A stretch of 12,191 nucleotides of DNA from CAYLGY01 sp964383325 (GTDB lineage Bacteria > Pseudomonadota > Alphaproteobacteria > Rhizobiales > Rhizobiaceae): positions 1-12,191 of the forward strand of contig CAYLGY010000077.1 of the NCBI GenBank assembly GCA_964383325.1, given 5' to 3'. Positions within the stretch are counted from its first letter, which is position 1; every line of letters begins with the position of its first letter. Positions 1 through 6,875 of this stretch are shown piece by piece. The notes under the pieces were generated by a model, which saw only the letters and a list, made by a program, of their open reading frames with translations, ran no database searches and had not been told where the DNA came from. A program made the position numbers and the translations under genes.

Positions 1-54
1 GAACCAGGACTAACGGAGTCAGAGTCCGCGGGTCTACCGTTAACCTATTCCCCA
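1..54 (-). tRNA. tRNA-Gln (anticodon CTG), 3' end cut by window start
   Basis: Read on the minus strand, 54 to 1 folds as the first 54 nucleotides of a tRNA. The acceptor 5' strand is TGGGGAA (54-48). The D arm pairs GGTT with GACC around the loop AACGGTA. The anticodon stem GCGGA/TCCGT (one G-T pair) encloses the 7-base loop CTCTGAC, giving anticodon CTG, which reads the Gln codon CAG. A 4-base variable region, the T-stem strand CCTGG and the first T-loop bases TTC follow, and then the window ends. The TGGGG acceptor start resembles E. coli tRNA-Gln. The T-arm 3' half, acceptor 3' strand and CCA lie outside the window, so acceptor pairing cannot be checked. Confidence 0.85.
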
Positions 55-230
55 ACTTGCAGTCATTTCAACCGCTTGCCGAAAGGCGGCCTCACCGTAG
101 CAGATGGTACGCCAATATTCCGGACAGGAAGCGCTTCGGCATTGGTGCCGCCTTGTAGCACATCTGCCGGGTCGATCAAGACCTGAGATCCGTTCCGGCA
201 AGCGGAATATGGGATGGGATCACGCCGGTT
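55..230. other. Spacer between tRNA-Gln and doxX, no gene seen
   Basis: No convincing coding region is visible here. It must contain the tRNA promoter (reading leftward) and the 3' untranslated region of doxX, but I could not identify a clear -35/-10 pair or an intrinsic terminator with a T-run. Two small dyads are present: GCC-GAAA-GGC at 78-87, and TTCCG/CGGAA around a 5-base loop at 193-207. CCGCTTGCCG (72-81) is the exact reverse complement of CGGCAAGCGG (196-205). Confidence 0.5.
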
Positions 231-608
231 TCATCCCCGGCGCGCACCGTCCACGCTCAGTGCGCCGGGGCCGGCAAAGACCAGGTACAGGAATACGAAG
301 CAGAAGAGGATCGCGGCGTCGCCGCCATTCAGGACCGGATAGAAACTCTGGGGCGCATGCGCCATCCAGTAGGCGAATGCCATCATGCCGGACAGGATGA
401 AGGCGACGAAGCGGGTCTGGAATCCGATCAGGATCAGCAGCCCGCCAAAGGTTTCCAGCACTCCGGCCAGCCCCATCAGCGAAAACAGTTCCATGGGTGC
501 TCTCCCTCCGGGAAAGCCGAAAAGCTTCTGAGTTCCATGGGCGATGAAGAGCAGGGCGGTGACGATGCGAAGCAAGGCGAGGGCCTGAGGGCGATAGGTG
601 TCCAGCAT
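231..608 (-). CDS. DoxX family integral membrane protein
   Basis: A 125-residue hydrophobic protein of the DoxX family, small inner-membrane proteins of about four helices whose biochemical role is mostly unsettled (some members are linked to quinone-dependent redox or thiol stress). Visible family features are HGTQKLFG at residues 24-31 after the first helix (about 8-26), the Gly-rich helix with ETFGGLLILIGFQTR at about 52-66, a third helix (about 68-84), and a last one (about 98-115) before a short Arg-rich tail. I chose the ATG at 608 rather than the in-frame ATG at 677, because the extra 23 residues are not family-like and the likely promoter (650-677) lies inside that stretch. A GGAG sits 13 bases upstream, which is rather far. 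It is divergent from ppx. Family is confident; function is unknown. Confidence 0.88.
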   Translation of the reverse strand: MLDTYRPQALALLRIVTALLFIAHGTQKLFGFPGGRAPMELFSLMGLAGVLETFGGLLILIGFQTRFVAFILSGMMAFAYWMAHAPQSFYPVLNGGDAAILFCFVFLYLVFAGPGALSVDGARRG

Positions 609-649
609 GGATATCCGTGTTCTCCGTTGGAAAATTTTCGGTTCGCCAA

Positions 650-677
650 ACTCTAGTGAAATGATTCTCTCTGGCAA
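650..677 (-). promoter_or_regulatory. Candidate sigma70-type promoter of doxX
   Basis: On the minus strand, TTGCCA (677-672, five of six against TTGACA) and TAGAGT (655-650, four of six against TATAAT) are 16 bases apart. Transcription would start near 643, giving a leader of about 35 nucleotides before the ATG at 608. This is a pattern match only. Confidence 0.4.
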
Positions 678-684
678 TCCATCC

Positions 685-732
685 TTTCCGGAAACAGTCT
701 GTCCATGCCGGACAATCGGATTCTCACGAGAA
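685..732. promoter_or_regulatory. Cluster of three dyads in the divergent doxX/ppx region
   Basis: Three short inverted repeats lie between the two candidate promoters: TTTCCGGAAA, a perfect 10-base palindrome (685-694); TGTCC-ATGCC-GGACA (700-714); and TTCTC-AC-GAGAA (721-732). They sit just upstream of the doxX -35 and about 20 bases upstream of the ppx -35, a usual place for regulator binding sites. They do not share one sequence, so a single regulator is not implied. No known operator was recognised. Confidence 0.3.
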
Positions 733-751
733 ATTTATCCGCGATCCGAGC

Positions 752-780
752 TTGGGGTTTGGCGAAAGCACTGCTACAAT
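752..780 (+). promoter_or_regulatory. Candidate sigma70-type promoter of ppx-rlmE
   Basis: TTGGGG (752-757) is followed after 17 bases by TACAAT (775-780, five of six against TATAAT). The start would be near 787, leaving a leader of about 65 nucleotides to the TTG at 852. The -35 match is only half; the optimal spacing and strong -10 are the main support. Confidence 0.4.
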
Positions 781-840
781 CAGGGCAACGATGCACGAAT
801 GCGCCTGCAGCGGCGGCGAGAAGCTGTCAGCGCGGCGCCG

Positions 841-845
841 AAGGA
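841..845 (+). promoter_or_regulatory. Ribosome binding site supporting the TTG start of ppx
   Basis: AAGGA is placed 6 bases before TTG at 852. There is no ATG or GTG in frame at a suitable distance; the next in-frame ATG (1080) lacks such a site. This makes TTG the best start. Confidence 0.5.
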
Positions 846-851
846 ACGAAA

Positions 852-2198
852 TTGAACGACTCCGAATCCGGCACATCGCAGCCGTATCCGGGGGCGTCTG
901 TCGGGGATGGCGCGCGGAGTTCGGCGCCAGCGACAGGTAAAGGCCATGCCGACGCCATCTCCGGGAACGGGAATGGCAACGATGGCGGCCCCGGTTCAGG
1001 CCGACCCAGAGGCAGGCGGCGCAAGCGCCGACGCCAGCGCAAGGTTTATGCGCGCGCCGGAGAATTTCCGGCGAACGCGATGGTCGAGGCGCCCGCCAGG
1101 GCGGTCGATCCTGTTGCCGTCCCTGCCACGACGCGGCATGTGGGCGCTGCAAGGCCTGCGAGGCCTTCCGCCGCTGGCCGGGAACCCGGCAGACGCGCCA
1201 CTGCTTATGCTGCACTTGATCTGGGCACCAATAATTGCCGGCTATTGGTAGCGGTGCCGACGCGGCCCGGCCAGTTTCGCGTCGTCGATGCCTTCTCCCG
1301 CATCGTTCGGCTCGGCGAGGGTCTCGGCAGCAATGGCCGGCTGAGCGAGGCCGCGATGCAGCGTTCCATCGAGGCGCTGGAAATCTGCGCCGCCAAGCTG
1401 AGGCTGCGACCCGGCGCGCGGTTTCGGCTGATCGCAACGGAGGCCTGCAGGTCGGCGGTCAATGGAGCCGAGTTTCTGGACAGGGCGCGCGAGCGTACCG
1501 GGCTGGAGCTGGAAATCGTCGATCGCGAGACAGAGGCGCGCCTCGCAGTGGCGGGCTGCTCGTCGCTGATCGAGCGCGGCACAAATGCCGTCGTCCTGTT
1601 CGACATTGGCGGCGGTTCATCGGAAATCGCCCTGATCGATCTGTCCCGCCGGCACAGCCGGCAGCTTTCCCGTCATATCGTGGCCTGGACCTCGCTGCCG
1701 GTGGGCGTCGTTTCCCTGGCGGAACGATTCGGCGGGCGCAGGGTGACGCCGGAAATCTTCTCGGCAATGATCGAGGATGTTTCGGAACTGCTGGGAAAAT
1801 TCCAGGCCCGGCACGCGCTGGGCACGCTGGCCGCCGGCCCTGATTTTCATCTTCTCGGCACTTCTGGAACCGTGACGACCCTTGCGGGCGTGCATCTGGG
1901 CCTGCAACGCTATGACCGGCGGCGAGTGGACGGTTTGTGGCTGAGCGACGCGGAAACGGACGCCATCGTGCAACGTTTGATCGGGTGGACTTTCGAGGAG
2001 CGGGTCGCCAATGCCTGCATCGGGGCGGACCGCGCCGATCTCGTGCTGGCCGGATGCGCCATTCTGGAGGCCATTCGCCGCGTCTGGCCTGCGCCGCGGC
2101 TGCGCGTCGCCGATCGCGGCTTGCGTGAGGGGATACTGATCGAGATGATGAATGCAGACGGCGTCTGGAACGGCAGGAACCGGGGGCGCCGGCCATGA
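852..2198 (+). CDS. ppx: Ppx/GppA-family exopolyphosphatase / pppGpp phosphatase with N-terminal extension
   Basis: A 448-residue member of the Ppx/GppA branch of the actin/Hsp70/sugar-kinase fold. These enzymes hydrolyse terminal phosphates of polyphosphate or convert pppGpp to ppGpp; sequence alone does not separate the two. The core begins near residue 117: phosphate-1 loop AALDLGTNNCRLL (about 120-132), ATEACR (195-200), RETEARLA with conserved acidic residues (225-232), phosphate-2 loop DIGGGSSE (251-258), and GTSGTVTTLAG later. It ends soon after the core, without the long C-terminal domain of E. coli Ppx. Residues 1-116 are low complexity: Gly/Asn/Ser-rich, then a basic cluster RPRGRRRKRRRQRK (51-64). 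I chose TTG at 852 because AAGGA (841-845) lies 6 bases upstream and the alternative ATG at 705 precedes the likely promoter. The stop overlaps the rlmE start by 4 bases. Confidence 0.88.
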   Translation: MNDSESGTSQPYPGASVGDGARSSAPATGKGHADAISGNGNGNDGGPGSGRPRGRRRKRRRQRKVYARAGEFPANAMVEAPARAVDPVAVPATTRHVGAARPARPSAAGREPGRRATAYAALDLGTNNCRLLVAVPTRPGQFRVVDAFSRIVRLGEGLGSNGRLSEAAMQRSIEALEICAAKLRLRPGARFRLIATEACRSAVNGAEFLDRARERTGLELEIVDRETEARLAVAGCSSLIERGTNAVVLFDIGGGSSEIALIDLSRRHSRQLSRHIVAWTSLPVGVVSLAERFGGRRVTPEIFSAMIEDVSELLGKFQARHALGTLAAGPDFHLLGTSGTVTTLAGVHLGLQRYDRRRVDGLWLSDAETDAIVQRLIGWTFEERVANACIGADRADLVLAGCAILEAIRRVWPAPRLRVADRGLREGILIEMMNADGVWNGRNRGRRP

Positions 2199-2890
2199 CC
2201 CGCAAGCCCCGGCCGGGTAGCGGCATCCGGCAGATGAAGACCCGGGTGACCCGCAAGAGCGGCCTCAAGCCCTCTTCGCGGCGCTGGCTCGAACGCCATC
2301 TCAACGATCCCTATGTAGCGCGGGCGCGCGCGGAGGGCTATCGTTCCCGGGCGGCGTTCAAGCTGCTCGAAATCGATGCGCGCCACGAATTGCTGCGGCC
2401 AGGCCGGAAGGTCGTCGATCTCGGCTCCGCGCCTGGCGGCTGGAGCCAGGTTGCCGCCGCGCGTGTCGGCTCGACGCAGGAGAAGCCGGCTGTAGTGGCG
2501 ATCGACTATCTGGAGATGGATCCGGTCGCGGGCGTCATTTTCCTGCGCAAGGATTTCCTGGATCCCGACGCGCCGGAGGCGCTGATGGAGGCGCTCGGCG
2601 CCGCGCCCGATCTCGTGCTGTCCGACATGGCCGCGCCGACGACGGGACATCGCCAGACTGATCACCTGCGCACCATGCATCTGTGCGAGACGGCGGCGGA
2701 TTTCGCCCTTTCCGTATTGCAGCCGGGCGGGGATTTTCTTGCCAAGACCTTTCAGGGCGGGGCAGGATCGGAACTCGTGGCCCGGCTGAAGCAGAATTTC
2801 CGCTCGGTGCATCACCTGAAACCACCGGCGAGCCGTGGCGAATCGGTCGAGCTCTATCTGCTGGCCCGGGAGTTCAAGGGCAGGGAATAG
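2195..2890 (+). CDS. rlmE: 23S rRNA (uridine-2'-O)-methyltransferase RlmE (FtsJ/RrmJ)
   Basis: A 231-residue SAM-dependent methyltransferase. RlmE methylates the 2'-O of U2552 (E. coli numbering) in the A-loop of 23S rRNA, late in 50S assembly. The SAM-binding loop VVDLGSAPGGWSQ is at 73-85. The K-D-K-E tetrad of this family is complete: K56 (RAAFKLLEID), D144 (LSDMAAP), K184 (LAKTFQGG) and E219 (VELYLLA), matching E. coli K38, D124, K164 and E199 with an offset of 18-20. The extra N-terminal residues are mostly basic (RKPRPGSG...KTRVTRK), as often seen in alphaproteobacterial members, and may help rRNA binding. The start ATG overlaps the ppx stop (ATGA), implying translational coupling. An intrinsic terminator follows 4 bases after the stop. 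Confidence 0.95.
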   Translation: MTRKPRPGSGIRQMKTRVTRKSGLKPSSRRWLERHLNDPYVARARAEGYRSRAAFKLLEIDARHELLRPGRKVVDLGSAPGGWSQVAAARVGSTQEKPAVVAIDYLEMDPVAGVIFLRKDFLDPDAPEALMEALGAAPDLVLSDMAAPTTGHRQTDHLRTMHLCETAADFALSVLQPGGDFLAKTFQGGAGSELVARLKQNFRSVHHLKPPASRGESVELYLLAREFKGRE

Positions 2891-2894
2891 CTAC

Positions 2895-2916
2895 AGGGCC
2901 GCGCTTCCGGCCTTTT
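2895..2916 (+). terminator. Intrinsic terminator of the ppx-rlmE unit
   Basis: AGGGCCG (2895-2901) pairs with CGGCCTT (2908-2914) around a 6-base loop, with one G-T pair, and is followed directly by a run of four T (2913-2916). It begins 4 bases after the rlmE stop and separates this unit from guaB. Confidence 0.6.
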
Positions 2917-3014
2917 CAAGAGCCGGACGTCATGGTACGAGCCGGCGCCAATCCTGAAAGTTGATTACCCGGCCGCCGCCGATTCGAGTCCCGTCCCGCG
3001 GCGTCCATTTCGTC
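2917..3014 (+). promoter_or_regulatory. guaB upstream region
   Basis: The region between the terminator and the guaB ribosome binding site must hold the guaB promoter. The best visible pair is TTGATT (2961-2966), 17 bases, then TCGAGT (2984-2989), a weak -10. A direct repeat GAGCCGG occurs at 2920-2926 and 2939-2945, spaced 19 bases, upstream of that -35. I recognise no purine riboswitch or PurR-type operator. Confidence 0.25.
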
Positions 3015-3021
3015 AAAGGAG
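3015..3021 (+). promoter_or_regulatory. Ribosome binding site of guaB
   Basis: AAAGGAG lies 5 bases before ATG 3027. It decides the start against an in-frame codon at 2961, whose 22 extra residues (Pro/Arg-rich) are not family-like and would lie in the promoter region. Confidence 0.7.
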
Positions 3022-3026
3022 AGGCC

Positions 3027-4529
3027 ATGGCCAGGATCATCCAGACAATTACGGGCGCCGAGGCGCTGACCTTCGATGATGTCCTGCTGCAGCCGGGCCA
3101 CTCGCAGATCCTGCCGTCAGAAGCGGATATCTCGACGGTCATCGCCCGGGACATTCATCTCAATCTGCCGATTCTTTCCTCGGCGATGGATACCGTGACC
3201 GAAGCGCGGCTGGCGATCGCCATGGCGCAGGCCGGGGGCATCGGCGTCATTCACCGCAATCTCGGGCTTGAGGAACAGGCCGAGGAAGTGCGCAAGGTGA
3301 AGAAATTCGAGAGCGGCATGGTCATCAATCCGATCTCCATCGGTCCGGAGGCGACGCTTTCCGATGCGCGCGCCCTGATGAGCCAGCACGGGATATCCGG
3401 CATTCCGGTCGTCGAGAATGGCGGCAAGGGCAGCAACCGGCCGGGCAAGCTGGTCGGCATCCTGACGAATCGCGACGTCCGGTTCGCGTCCGATCCGGCG
3501 CAGCCGGTGCGTGAGCTCATGACCCATGAAAACCTGATCACCGTCGGCGAGGGCGTCGGCCAGGAAGAGGCCAAGCGCCTGTTGCACCAGCACCGGATCG
3601 AAAAGCTGCTCGTGGTCGACGGACAGGGACGATGTGTCGGCCTCATCACCGTCAAGGACATGGAGAAATCGCGGCTCAATCCCAATGCCACCAAGGATGG
3701 CCAGGGCCGCTTGCGCGCTGCCGCCGCGATCAGCGTCGGTCCCGAGGCGATTGCGCGAGCCGAAAGGCTGATCGATGCCGGGGTCGACCTGCTGGTGATC
3801 GACACGGCGCATGGCCATTCGCAGCGCGTGCTCGATGCCGTCGGCGACGTGAAGCGCATCTCCGGCGAAATCCGAATCATTGCCGGAAATGTCGCGACGC
3901 CGGAAGGCACACGCGCGCTGATCGATGCGGGCGCCGATGCGGTGAAGATCGGTATCGGACCGGGCTCCATCTGCACGACACGGATCGTTGCCGGCGTCGG
4001 CGTGCCACAGCTCACCGCAATTCTCGGCGCCGTGGAGGAGGCTGACCGGCATGGCGTCTCGGTCATTGCCGATGGTGGCATCAAGTATTCCGGCGACCTT
4101 GCCAAGGCGCTGGCCGCCGGAGCCAGCGCGGCCATGATCGGTTCGCTGCTGGCCGGGACCGACGAGAGTCCAGGCGAGGTCTATCTGCATCAGGGGCGGT
4201 CCTACAAGGCCTATCGCGGCATGGGATCGGTGGGCGCCATGGCGCGTGGCTCGGCGGACCGCTATTTCCAGGCCGAGGTGCGGGATGCGCTGAAACTCGT
4301 GCCGGAAGGCATCGAGGGACAGGTGCCTTACAAGGGGCCGGTCTCGGGCGTGCTGCATCAGCTCGCCGGCGGCTTGCGCGCCGCGATGGGCTATGTCGGT
4401 TCACGCAATCTCGTGGAGTTGCGCAATGATTCCGTCTTCGTGCGCATTTCCAGCGCCGGGCTGCGGGAAAGCCATGCCCATAATGTCACCATCACACGCG
4501 AGAGCCCGAATTATCCGGGCATGGGGTAG
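3027..4529 (+). CDS. guaB: Inosine-5'-monophosphate dehydrogenase
   Basis: A 500-residue cytoplasmic enzyme that oxidises IMP to XMP with NAD+, the committed step of guanine nucleotide synthesis. The N-terminal TFDDVLLQPG (15-24) is characteristic. Tandem CBS domains, which bind regulatory nucleotides in this family, are inserted into the TIM barrel at about 98-213. The catalytic loop GIGPGSICTTR holds C316, and the mobile flap has the R412-Y413 pair in SADRYFQ; both sit 11 residues beyond E. coli C305 and R401-Y402. The IMP phosphate site DGGIKYSGD and GSLLAGTDESPGE are intact. The length is normal and nothing suggests loss of function. The aminopeptidase gene starts 3 bases after the stop. 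GTP synthesis here sits next to a Ppx/GppA phosphatase unit, though the terminator separates the transcripts. Confidence 0.97.
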   Translation: MARIIQTITGAEALTFDDVLLQPGHSQILPSEADISTVIARDIHLNLPILSSAMDTVTEARLAIAMAQAGGIGVIHRNLGLEEQAEEVRKVKKFESGMVINPISIGPEATLSDARALMSQHGISGIPVVENGGKGSNRPGKLVGILTNRDVRFASDPAQPVRELMTHENLITVGEGVGQEEAKRLLHQHRIEKLLVVDGQGRCVGLITVKDMEKSRLNPNATKDGQGRLRAAAAISVGPEAIARAERLIDAGVDLLVIDTAHGHSQRVLDAVGDVKRISGEIRIIAGNVATPEGTRALIDAGADAVKIGIGPGSICTTRIVAGVGVPQLTAILGAVEEADRHGVSVIADGGIKYSGDLAKALAAGASAAMIGSLLAGTDESPGEVYLHQGRSYKAYRGMGSVGAMARGSADRYFQAEVRDALKLVPEGIEGQVPYKGPVSGVLHQLAGGLRAAMGYVGSRNLVELRNDSVFVRISSAGLRESHAHNVTITRESPNYPGMG

Positions 4530-4532
4530 CAG

Positions 4533-5915
4533 ATGCCGGTAGAACTGGTTCAGGAGCGCCTTCCCGGTGCGCGGCCGATCCATCTGGCGCGCGAGGGCAG
4601 CGATCTTCACCTCGCAGCGCAGGAACAGCGTTGGCTGGACGCCAGCGGATACCGGCCGGATGCCGGCACTCTTGCCCTTTTGCCTGACCCGCGCGGCCAG
4701 ATTGGCGGCGCCGTGCTCGGGCTGGGCAACCAGACCGGGGCGGAGGCTGCGATGCTGTGCGGCGCGCTCGGCCGCGACCTGCCGGCCGGCGACTGGTATC
4801 TTGCCGAACCGCCGCCACTTCCGGAACTGGCCATGCTGGCGGTCTCGCTCGGCGGCTACCGCTTCACGCGCTATGGCGGCAAGAAGGGCAACGAGGTGCG
4901 CATCCAGTTGCCGCTGGGCGTGAAGGCCGAACGAATTTCGACTATTGTCGACGGCATCTGTCTGGCGCGGGATCTCATCAACACGCCTGCCTCGGATATG
5001 GGGCCGGAGGCGCTGGAGGCCGCTGCGCGCGCCCTCGCGGCCCGCATGGGCGCCGAATGCAGCGTGATCTCCGGCGAGGGCTTGCTGCAGCAGAACCTGC
5101 CGATGATCCATGCCGTTGGCCGCGCGGCGGCGCAGGCGCCCCGCCTGGTGGACCTGCGCTGGGGCAGGGAGGATGCGCCTAAGGTGACGCTGGTCGGCAA
5201 GGGCGTCTGCTTCGATACGGGCGGCCTCGACATCAAGCCGTCCAGCGGCATGCTGCTGATGAAGAAGGATATGGGCGGCGCAGCCAATGTTCTCGGCCTG
5301 GCGTCGATGATCATGGCGAGCGGTCTCGACCTGCGGCTGCGCGTGCTCATTCCCGCCGTGGAAAATTCCATTTCCTCGGCCTCGTTCCGGCCCGGAGACA
5401 TTCTGCACAGCCGCAAGGGGCTGACCGTGGAAATCGGCAACACCGATGCAGAAGGACGCCTGATCCTTGCCGATGCGCTGGCCCTGGCGGATGAGGAGGG
5501 CCCCGACCTTCTGATCGACATGGCCACGCTGACGGGCGCCGCCCGGGTAGCGCTTGGCCCGGATCTGCCGCCCTTCTTCACGGATGACGATGCGCTGGCG
5601 AGCGAGCTGGCGGGACACGCGACGGCGCATGCAGATCCGATGTGGCGCCTGCCGCTTTGGCAGCCCTATGCCGACGGGCTGAAATCGAAATTTGCCGACC
5701 TCAACAATGTGACCGAGGGCGGCTTTGCCGGCGCGGTGACCGCGGCGCTGTTCCTGAAGCATTTCGTCGGCAAGGCGCGAAGCTGGGTCCATTTCGATGT
5801 CTATGGCTGGAATCCGAAGGCGAAGCCCCATTGCCCGGCCGGCGGCGAGGCGCAATGCATCCGGTCGCTTTTCCGGTTGCTCGAGGAACGTCATGGCGGC
5901 GCAAAGGCAACCTAA
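4533..5915 (+). CDS. Leucyl aminopeptidase family protein (M17)
   Basis: A 460-residue M17 di-zinc aminopeptidase; these hexameric cytoplasmic enzymes remove N-terminal residues from peptides. Residues matching the PepA active site are all present: K223 and D228 in VGKGVCFDTGG, K235 (DIKP), D246 (MKKDMGGA), and D305, E307 and R309 in the signature NTDAEGRL. All are offset by 47 from E. coli K270, D275, K282, D293, D352, E354 and R356. The N-terminal domain (1-140) is shorter than and unlike that of PepA, so this is the short alphaproteobacterial form. I leave the symbol blank because pepA or pepB cannot be chosen safely. The ATG lies 3 bases after the guaB stop with no strong ribosome binding site, suggesting coupling to guaB. 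The C40 gene starts 15 bases downstream. Confidence 0.93.
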   Translation: MPVELVQERLPGARPIHLAREGSDLHLAAQEQRWLDASGYRPDAGTLALLPDPRGQIGGAVLGLGNQTGAEAAMLCGALGRDLPAGDWYLAEPPPLPELAMLAVSLGGYRFTRYGGKKGNEVRIQLPLGVKAERISTIVDGICLARDLINTPASDMGPEALEAAARALAARMGAECSVISGEGLLQQNLPMIHAVGRAAAQAPRLVDLRWGREDAPKVTLVGKGVCFDTGGLDIKPSSGMLLMKKDMGGAANVLGLASMIMASGLDLRLRVLIPAVENSISSASFRPGDILHSRKGLTVEIGNTDAEGRLILADALALADEEGPDLLIDMATLTGAARVALGPDLPPFFTDDDALASELAGHATAHADPMWRLPLWQPYADGLKSKFADLNNVTEGGFAGAVTAALFLKHFVGKARSWVHFDVYGWNPKAKPHCPAGGEAQCIRSLFRLLEERHGGAKAT

Positions 5916-5930
5916 ACTGGAGGGCCGTCC

Positions 5931-6785
5931 GTGACGAAGCAGCCCGATCGCCGCCTTCACGCCTGGCGGGACGATCTTGCCGACATCCGACTGCGCGGCA
6001 AGGTGGCGGCGGCGCGTTTCGTCGAGGGCGAAGCGGGACAGATTTCGGTTCCTGTCGCCTCGATCCATCGCCGACCGAAGGATGGGGCCGGGATCGAAAC
6101 GCAATGGCTGTTCGGCGACCGGGCGCGCATCTTCGACCGGGCCGATGGCTGGTGCTGGGTGCAGTCCGATCACGATTCCTACACCGGCTATGTGCGGGAA
6201 GAAGCACTTGGCCCGGTCCGGGCGATGCCGACCCATCTGGTCGCGGCACCGCGCACATTTGTCTATCCCGAGCCCGAGCTGCGTCTCCCGCCAGCGATGG
6301 CGCTGTCCATGGGCTCGCAGCTAGCGGTTGCCGGCACGGTCGACAATCGCGGCACCGCCTATTGCGAGCTCGCTTCCGGCGGGTTTGTCTTTGCCGGCCA
6401 TCTCGTGCCGGCCGGTTTCCGCCTGGAGGACCCTGTCGAAGCCGCCGAGAGGCTGCTGGGGACGCCCTATCTCTGGGGCGGGTGCTCCGCCTTCGGCATT
6501 GACTGTTCCGGCCTCGTTCAGCTTGCGATGCGCATGGCGGGCCGGCGGGTGCCGCGGGATTCCGACATGCAGGAGGCGGCGATCGGCGCCGCGCTCGCCG
6601 AAGATGAGCCGCTTCGCCGCGGCGATCTCCTGTTCTGGCCCGGCCATGTCGCACTATTGGCCGACGGCGCCACCCTGCTGCATGCCAGTGGCGCCAGCAT
6701 GCAGGTCGTTAGGGAACCTGTTGCGTCAGCCCTCGGCCGGATTGCGGCGAGCTATGGCCCGCCGACTGCACGCAAACGGCCATGA
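5931..6785 (+). CDS. C40 (NlpC/P60) cell-wall peptidase with SH3-like N-terminal region
   Basis: A 284-residue protein with a C-terminal NlpC/P60 domain (about 168-278). C40 enzymes usually cut the gamma-D-Glu to diamino acid bond of murein peptides. The triad is visible: C192 in GIDCSGLVQ, H239 in WPGHVALL, and H251 in LLHASGASM. GTPYLWGG (177-184) is the usual segment before the Cys. Residues about 35-160 look like one or two bacterial SH3 domains (WLFGDRARIFDRADGWCWVQ, YTGYVREEAL). No signal peptide or membrane segment is seen, so it may act in the cytoplasm on imported peptides, as YkfC-type enzymes do; that is an inference. The start is GTG at 5931 with GGAGG (5919-5923) 7 bases upstream. 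It follows the M17 gene by 15 bases and probably shares its transcript. Confidence 0.92.
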   Translation: MTKQPDRRLHAWRDDLADIRLRGKVAAARFVEGEAGQISVPVASIHRRPKDGAGIETQWLFGDRARIFDRADGWCWVQSDHDSYTGYVREEALGPVRAMPTHLVAAPRTFVYPEPELRLPPAMALSMGSQLAVAGTVDNRGTAYCELASGGFVFAGHLVPAGFRLEDPVEAAERLLGTPYLWGGCSAFGIDCSGLVQLAMRMAGRRVPRDSDMQEAAIGAALAEDEPLRRGDLLFWPGHVALLADGATLLHASGASMQVVREPVASALGRIAASYGPPTARKRP

Positions 6786-6787
6786 TT

Positions 6788-6803
6788 GCGGCGTAATCGC
6801 CGC
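6788..6803 (+). terminator. Hairpin just after the C40 gene, possible terminator
   Basis: GCGGCG (6788-6793) and CGCCGC (6798-6803) form a perfect 6-base stem around TAAT, starting 3 bases past the stop. There is no T-run after it, so it is at best an atypical terminator or a 3' end-stabilising hairpin. Confidence 0.3.
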
Positions 6804-6875
6804 GCTGCGCGCAATACTCGGAGCTTGAACGGCGGCCGGAAAATGGCTGGCGCAGGCCTCCCGGCAGCAGCGATT

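Noticed and set aside
72..205. 10-base inverted repeat CCGCTTGCCG / CGGCAAGCGG flanking the spacer
   Set aside because: It is exact, but the arms are 114 bases apart and do not extend further. There is no target duplication or transposase, so chance or unrelated small hairpins explain it as well as any element.
104..400. 98-residue plus-strand frame across the tRNA-doxX spacer and the doxX 3' end
   Set aside because: The product is almost entirely Arg/Gly/Ser/Pro with no family features, and most of it is antisense to doxX.
705..851. ATG at 705 as the start of ppx
   Set aside because: It lies upstream of the best promoter match (752-780) and has no ribosome binding site. The added residues are not family-like, and TTG 852 has AAGGA at good spacing.
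3117..4358. 413-residue open frame on the minus strand opposite guaB
   Set aside because: It is a shadow of guaB, rich in His, Asp and Arg, with no domain seen.
4401..6236. 611-residue open frame on the minus strand opposite the M17 and C40 genes
   Set aside because: It is antisense to two genes with complete catalytic motifs. The protein is Arg/His/Gln-rich with no recognisable domain, the usual product of reverse-strand codon bias in GC-rich DNA.
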